Shown: piece after piece, positions 5,987 through 8,272 of the stretch | Layout: every line of letters starts with the position of its first letter | How positions within the stretch are numbered: position 1 is the first letter of the stretch | Source of the DNA: Gammaproteobacteria bacterium | GTDB lineage: Bacteria; Pseudomonadota; Gammaproteobacteria; SZUA-229 | Length of the DNA stretch: 8,272 bases | Assembly: GCA_021768055.1 (NCBI GenBank) | Contig: JAASSE010000024.1 | Location: 1 to 8,272, forward strand | Reading direction: 5' to 3' | Notes under the pieces: model-generated | Databases searched by the model: none | The model's input: the letters and a program-made list of their open reading frames with translations, nothing else | What the model was told of the DNA's origin: nothing | Translations under genes and position numbers: made by a program

Positions 5987-6431
5987 AATTCGTTCATCCA
6001 AGATAGAGACCCTGATAGGACAGAGCATCGAGATAGACGGCGATCTCAGCTTCAACGGCGGATTGCATCTGGACGGTAAAATCAAGGGCAATGTAACCGC
6101 AGAAAACGGTACCGACTCGGTGCTGGTTGTCAGCGAGCAGGGTTACATCAGCGGTGATGTTTCGGTGCCCTATGCGATTATCAATGGCACCATCAAGGGT
6201 AATGTCTATGCCAGCGAGAAACTGGAGTTGTCGAGCAAGGCCTGCATCACCGGCAACGTGCATTACAATTCGCTGGAAATGGCCAGCGGCGCGTCCGTGA
6301 ACGGCAATATACTGCACGAAAAGAAAGAACGGCGCTTGCTGGAACACCACGACGATGAGACCAAAGCGGCCCCGAAAAAGAATGAAGACAAACTACAGGT
6401 TATAGATAATACAGCTGCCGCTAAAAGTTGA
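5967..6431 (+). CDS. Bactofilin (polymer-forming cytoskeletal protein)
   Basis: Bactofilins polymerise without nucleotide into filaments at the inner membrane and position cell-wall enzymes. The 154-residue product has the family layout: a short N-terminal tail (MWGGSNKIRSSKIETLIG), a right-handed beta-helix core of about 100 residues built from repeating short strands (IEIDGDLSFNGGLHLDGKIKGNV, about 21-43; ISGDVSVPYAIINGTIKGNV, 61-80; ITGNVHYNSLEMASGASVNGNI, 94-115), and a charged, Lys/Glu-rich disordered tail (about 118-154). The repeated G-x-I/V-x-G-N/D-V rhythm is diagnostic. It overlaps the preceding coiled-coil membrane protein gene by 20 bp. No M23 peptidase gene, the usual neighbour in other lineages, is present here. 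The stop codon overlaps a predicted IscR site for erpA. Confidence 0.94.
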   Translation: MWGGSNKIRSSKIETLIGQSIEIDGDLSFNGGLHLDGKIKGNVTAENGTDSVLVVSEQGYISGDVSVPYAIINGTIKGNVYASEKLELSSKACITGNVHYNSLEMASGASVNGNILHEKKERRLLEHHDDETKAAPKKNEDKLQVIDNTAAAKS

Positions 6432-6448
6432 CTAAATTAGTCAGGAAA
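6424..6448. promoter_or_regulatory. Predicted IscR type 1 binding site upstream of erpA
   Basis: The palindrome GACTAAATTAGTC (6430-6442) matches the core of the IscR type 1 motif (GACTRWWWYAGTC) at every position. Over the full 25-base consensus as I remember it, 22 positions agree, including the inner flanks GTT and AGG. In E. coli, IscR carrying [2Fe-2S] represses erpA through such a site. Here it overlaps both the bactofilin stop codon and the candidate erpA -35 box, the right position for repression. Confidence 0.78.
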
Positions 6449-6457
6449 TGCTAATTT
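6428..6457 (+). promoter_or_regulatory. Candidate sigma70 promoter of erpA
   Basis: TTGACT (6428-6433) is a five-of-six -35 box; TAATTT (6452-6457) follows after 18 nt as a moderate -10. The -35 lies within the predicted IscR site. A short hairpin GGTTG/CAACC (6461-6465/6476-6480) would fall in the leader, near or just past the start of transcription. Confidence 0.55.
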
Positions 6458-6501
6458 TAGGGTTGTCTAATATATCAACCCGGACAAGCGGTTACATTAC
6501 C

Positions 6502-6879
6502 ATGAGTATCCAAGTTTCATTCACCCCGATGCAACCCAAGGCGGTGACCGATGCGGCCATCGAATTTACCGATGCGGCGGCTGCCAAGCTCAAGACCCTG
6601 ATCGAGGAAGAGAACAACGATAAACTCAAGCTGCGCGTATTCGTCAACGGCGGTGGCTGCTCAGGTTTCCAGTACGGCTTCGAATTTGATGAGAATGTCA
6701 ACGATGACGACATCAAGGTGGAGAAGATGGGCGTGACCCTGCTTGTCGATGCGTCCAGCGCCCGTTATCTTGCCGGCGCCACCGTGGATTACGAAGAGGG
6801 CCTGGAAGGTTCCCGTTTTGTCATCAATAACCCGAATGCGACTTCAACCTGTGGTTGTGGTGCTTCGTTCTCGATTTAA
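6502..6879 (+). CDS. erpA: A-type Fe-S cluster insertion protein ErpA
   Basis: ErpA passes Fe-S clusters from the scaffold to apoproteins such as IspG and respiratory enzymes. The 125-residue protein has the three cluster-binding cysteines of A-type carriers, Cys53 in [11 protein letters not shown] and Cys117/Cys119 in [10 protein letters not shown]. It matches ErpA rather than IscA or SufA in [18 protein letters not shown] and in ending FSI. The start at 6502 is preferred because it gives a plausible N-terminus a few residues longer than E. coli ErpA (114); a TTG at 6448 lies upstream, and ATG codon 10 is an alternative. There is no strong Shine-Dalgarno sequence. The gene follows the bactofilin gene by 70 bp, has its own candidate promoter under a predicted IscR site, and ends in a strong terminator, so it can be expressed as a single-gene unit as well as by readthrough. 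Confidence 0.96.
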   Translation: MSIQVSFTPMQPKAVTDAAIEFTDAAAAKLKTLIEEENNDKLKLRVFVNGGGCSGFQYGFEFDENVNDDDIKVEKMGVTLLVDASSARYLAGATVDYEEGLEGSRFVINNPNATSTCGCGASFSI

Positions 6880-6900
6880 GCAGTAAAATACTTTTCCTGG

Positions 6901-6927
6901 AAAAAGGGCGTGCAGCGCCCTTTTTTT
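6901..6927 (+). terminator. Intrinsic terminator after erpA
   Basis: GGGCG (6906-6910) and CGCCC (6916-6920) form a stem closed by a 5-nt loop, preceded by five A and followed by seven T (6921-6927). The A and T tracts lengthen the stem, so it may work in both directions. It stands 21 nt after the erpA stop and isolates the citrate synthase gene from upstream transcription. Confidence 0.93.
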
Positions 6928-6990
6928 ATCCGATTATAAAAATGCCATAGTTTGTTAAGCTATGCGCCTTCGCAGCAGCAGGAAATTGAA

Positions 6991-8145
6991 ATGAGTGAGT
7001 ATTTACCCGGTCTCGCCGGTGTTCCGGCCACCAAGTCAAATATTTCATCCATCGATGGAGAGAAGGGAATCCTGGCTTATCGTGGCTACAACATTCAGGA
7101 ACTGGCTGCCAAAAGCACCTTTGAAGAAACGGCCCTGCTATTACTTGACGGCGAATTGCCCACCAAGGAAGCACTGGATGATTTTGACCAGCAGCTGCGC
7201 GGCGAGCGCAAGATCAAGTACAACATCCGCGAGATCATGCGCAATCTGCCGGCCACCGGCCATCCGATGGAAATGCTGCAAACGGCCGTCGCCAGCCTCG
7301 GTATGTTTTACGGTGACGAGGAAGTTCTGACAGAAAGCTACGCCAGCGAAGACCTGTATTACGTGCACAACATGTCAGTGAAAATCATCGCACGTATGGC
7401 CACCATCGTGGCTGCCTGGCAGCATGTTCGTCGCGGTTATGATCCGATCGAACCGCGCTTTGACCTGACTCACGCAGAAAATTTCATGTACATGTTCTCC
7501 GGTCTTGAGCCCGATCCACTTGAGGCCAAGATCATAGATGCCTGCCTGATCATGCATGCAGAGCACACCATCAATGCTTCAACGTTCGCCGCGATGGTAT
7601 GTGCATCAACGCTGGCGAGCCCGTTCCTGGTCATCGCTGCAGCCATCGGCACGCTCGCAGGGCCACTGCACGGCGGTGCCAACCAGCGCGTGGTCGAGAT
7701 GCTGGAGGAAATCGGCCGTCCGGAAAACGTCAAGGACTGGCTCGACATGAAACTGGAAGAGAAGGAAGTGATCTGGGGCATGGGGCATCGCGAGTACATG
7801 ACCAAGGACCCACGCGCGATCATCCTGCAGAAAATGATGACTGAATGGGTCGAGAAAAAGGGCGACCTGAGCCCGATGTTCGAAACTGCACTGGCGCTGG
7901 AAGAGGCCTGTGAAGAAGCGCTGGGCCCCAAGGGCGTTTACCCTAACGTGGATTACTATTCCGGTATTCTGTATTCTGAGATGGGTATCCCATCAGACCA
8001 GTTCACCGCGATTTTTGCAGTGTCACGCATTGCCGGCTGGATGGCGCACTGGCGCGAACAGCTTTCCGATAACCGCATTTTCCGCCCGACCCAGATCTAC
8101 ACCGGTCCGGATTTCAGGGACTACGTGCCGATAGGCAACCGTTAA
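6991..8145 (+). CDS. gltA: Citrate synthase, short type II form
   Basis: This enzyme condenses oxaloacetate with acetyl-CoA to citrate, the entry step of the TCA cycle. The protein has 384 residues, i.e. the short form without the ~40-residue N-terminal domain of E. coli GltA. The start at 6991 has AGGAA (6980-6984) at good spacing and gives MSEYLPGLAGVPATKS. The catalytic triad is complete: His227 in GPLHGGAN, His266 in GMGHREY and Asp321 in PNVDYYSG; the substrate-binding region MHAEHTINAST (188-198) and Arg275 in KDPRA are present. Short forms include 2-methylcitrate synthases (PrpC), and side activity on propionyl-CoA cannot be excluded, but no prpB, prpD or acnD gene is nearby, so citrate synthase is the better call. 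It sits between the erpA terminator and convergent anmK, 18 bp from the latter, and is probably monocistronic. I see no clear promoter in the 63 bp before it, only a small inverted repeat CATAG/CTATG (6946-6950/6960-6964). Confidence 0.92.
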   Translation: MSEYLPGLAGVPATKSNISSIDGEKGILAYRGYNIQELAAKSTFEETALLLLDGELPTKEALDDFDQQLRGERKIKYNIREIMRNLPATGHPMEMLQTAVASLGMFYGDEEVLTESYASEDLYYVHNMSVKIIARMATIVAAWQHVRRGYDPIEPRFDLTHAENFMYMFSGLEPDPLEAKIIDACLIMHAEHTINASTFAAMVCASTLASPFLVIAAAIGTLAGPLHGGANQRVVEMLEEIGRPENVKDWLDMKLEEKEVIWGMGHREYMTKDPRAIILQKMMTEWVEKKGDLSPMFETALALEEACEEALGPKGVYPNVDYYSGILYSEMGIPSDQFTAIFAVSRIAGWMAHWREQLSDNRIFRPTQIYTGPDFRDYVPIGNR

Positions 8146-8163
8146 GGTCTGTTTAAAACCGGC

Positions 8164-8272
8164 TTAATCTTCAGGGTTCGTAATCACACCGAGCACAACC
8201 TGCCCGCGTGCGCCGGTGACTGAAGGCAGATTGCCTGTTTCGCCTTCCATGGTGCGTTTTGCCAGCCAGGCA
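8164..8272 (-). CDS. anmK: Anhydro-N-acetylmuramic acid kinase, C-terminal end (cut by window)
   Basis: The last 35 codons of a minus-strand gene are visible, ending in TAA (8164-8166 on the plus strand). The peptide reads [20 protein letters not shown] and continues [10 protein letters not shown], the recognisable tail of AnmK (AWLA.RT..G..GNLP.VTGA...V.LG.I). AnmK phosphorylates and opens 1,6-anhydro-MurNAc to MurNAc-6-phosphate in cell-wall recycling. The erpA-anmK neighbourhood is known from Pseudomonas, which supports the call, but the catalytic part is outside the window. Confidence 0.85.
   Translation of the reverse strand, partial: AWLAKRTMEGETGNLPSVTGARGQVVLGVITNPED

Noticed and set aside
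8146..8163. Terminator between gltA and anmK
   Set aside because: The 18-bp gap has a few complementary bases but no stable stem with a T-tract.

Overview
The window reads as an ordinary chromosomal segment of a gammaproteobacterium. The proteins resemble those of Pseudomonas and purple-sulfur-type relatives, and several neighbour pairs are familiar from that class: apbC-dcd, HAD phosphatase-rppH, hemJ-argC, and argC-DUF6776-bactofilin-erpA-anmK. Base composition is moderate and even throughout, and no gene looks foreign. I cannot name the genus from the sequence alone.

Layout: the 3' end of apbC/mrp (2-322, +) is followed by a 186-bp spacer with hairpins, dcd (509-1075, +) and an unrecognised membrane-anchored or secreted protein (1103-1765, +). 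A HAD-IB phosphatase gene (1780-2436, -) converges on these. It is divergent from rppH (2939-3412, +), which in turn converges on hemJ (3664-4083, -). Divergent from hemJ is a tight cluster on +: argC (4200-5231), a membrane coiled-coil DUF6776-type protein (5231-5986), a bactofilin (5967-6431) and erpA (6502-6879, with its own promoter). A strong intrinsic terminator (6901-6927) closes this cluster. A short-form citrate synthase follows (6991-8145, +) and converges on the 3' end of anmK (8164-8272, -).

The most unusual feature is a pair of ~242-bp, about 88% identical sequences in inverted orientation (2472-2712 and 3413-3654) that bracket rppH. Each has ~18-bp terminal inverted repeats and no coding capacity for a transposase, which fits a MITE-like non-autonomous element. 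The downstream copy is flanked by a CTAA direct repeat and begins at the base after the rppH stop codon. It therefore appears to have inserted into a junction of only 5 bp between rppH and hemJ, and the duplicated target restored the stop codon. The upstream copy lies in the divergent HAD/rppH promoter region. A 60-nt imperfect hairpin stands between it and rppH.

A second notable signal is a near-consensus IscR type 1 site (6424-6448). It overlaps the bactofilin stop codon and a candidate -35 box for erpA, so erpA is probably controlled by Fe-S status separately from the genes before it.

Functionally the genes are housekeeping: Fe-S assembly and carriage (ApbC, ErpA), dUTP supply (Dcd), mRNA 5'-end decay (RppH), haem synthesis (HemJ), arginine synthesis (ArgC), cell-shape cytoskeleton (bactofilin and its likely membrane partner), the TCA cycle (citrate synthase) and murein recycling (AnmK). 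I see no defence, CRISPR, phage or toxin system. The novelty here lies in the repeats and regulatory signals rather than in a new gene system.
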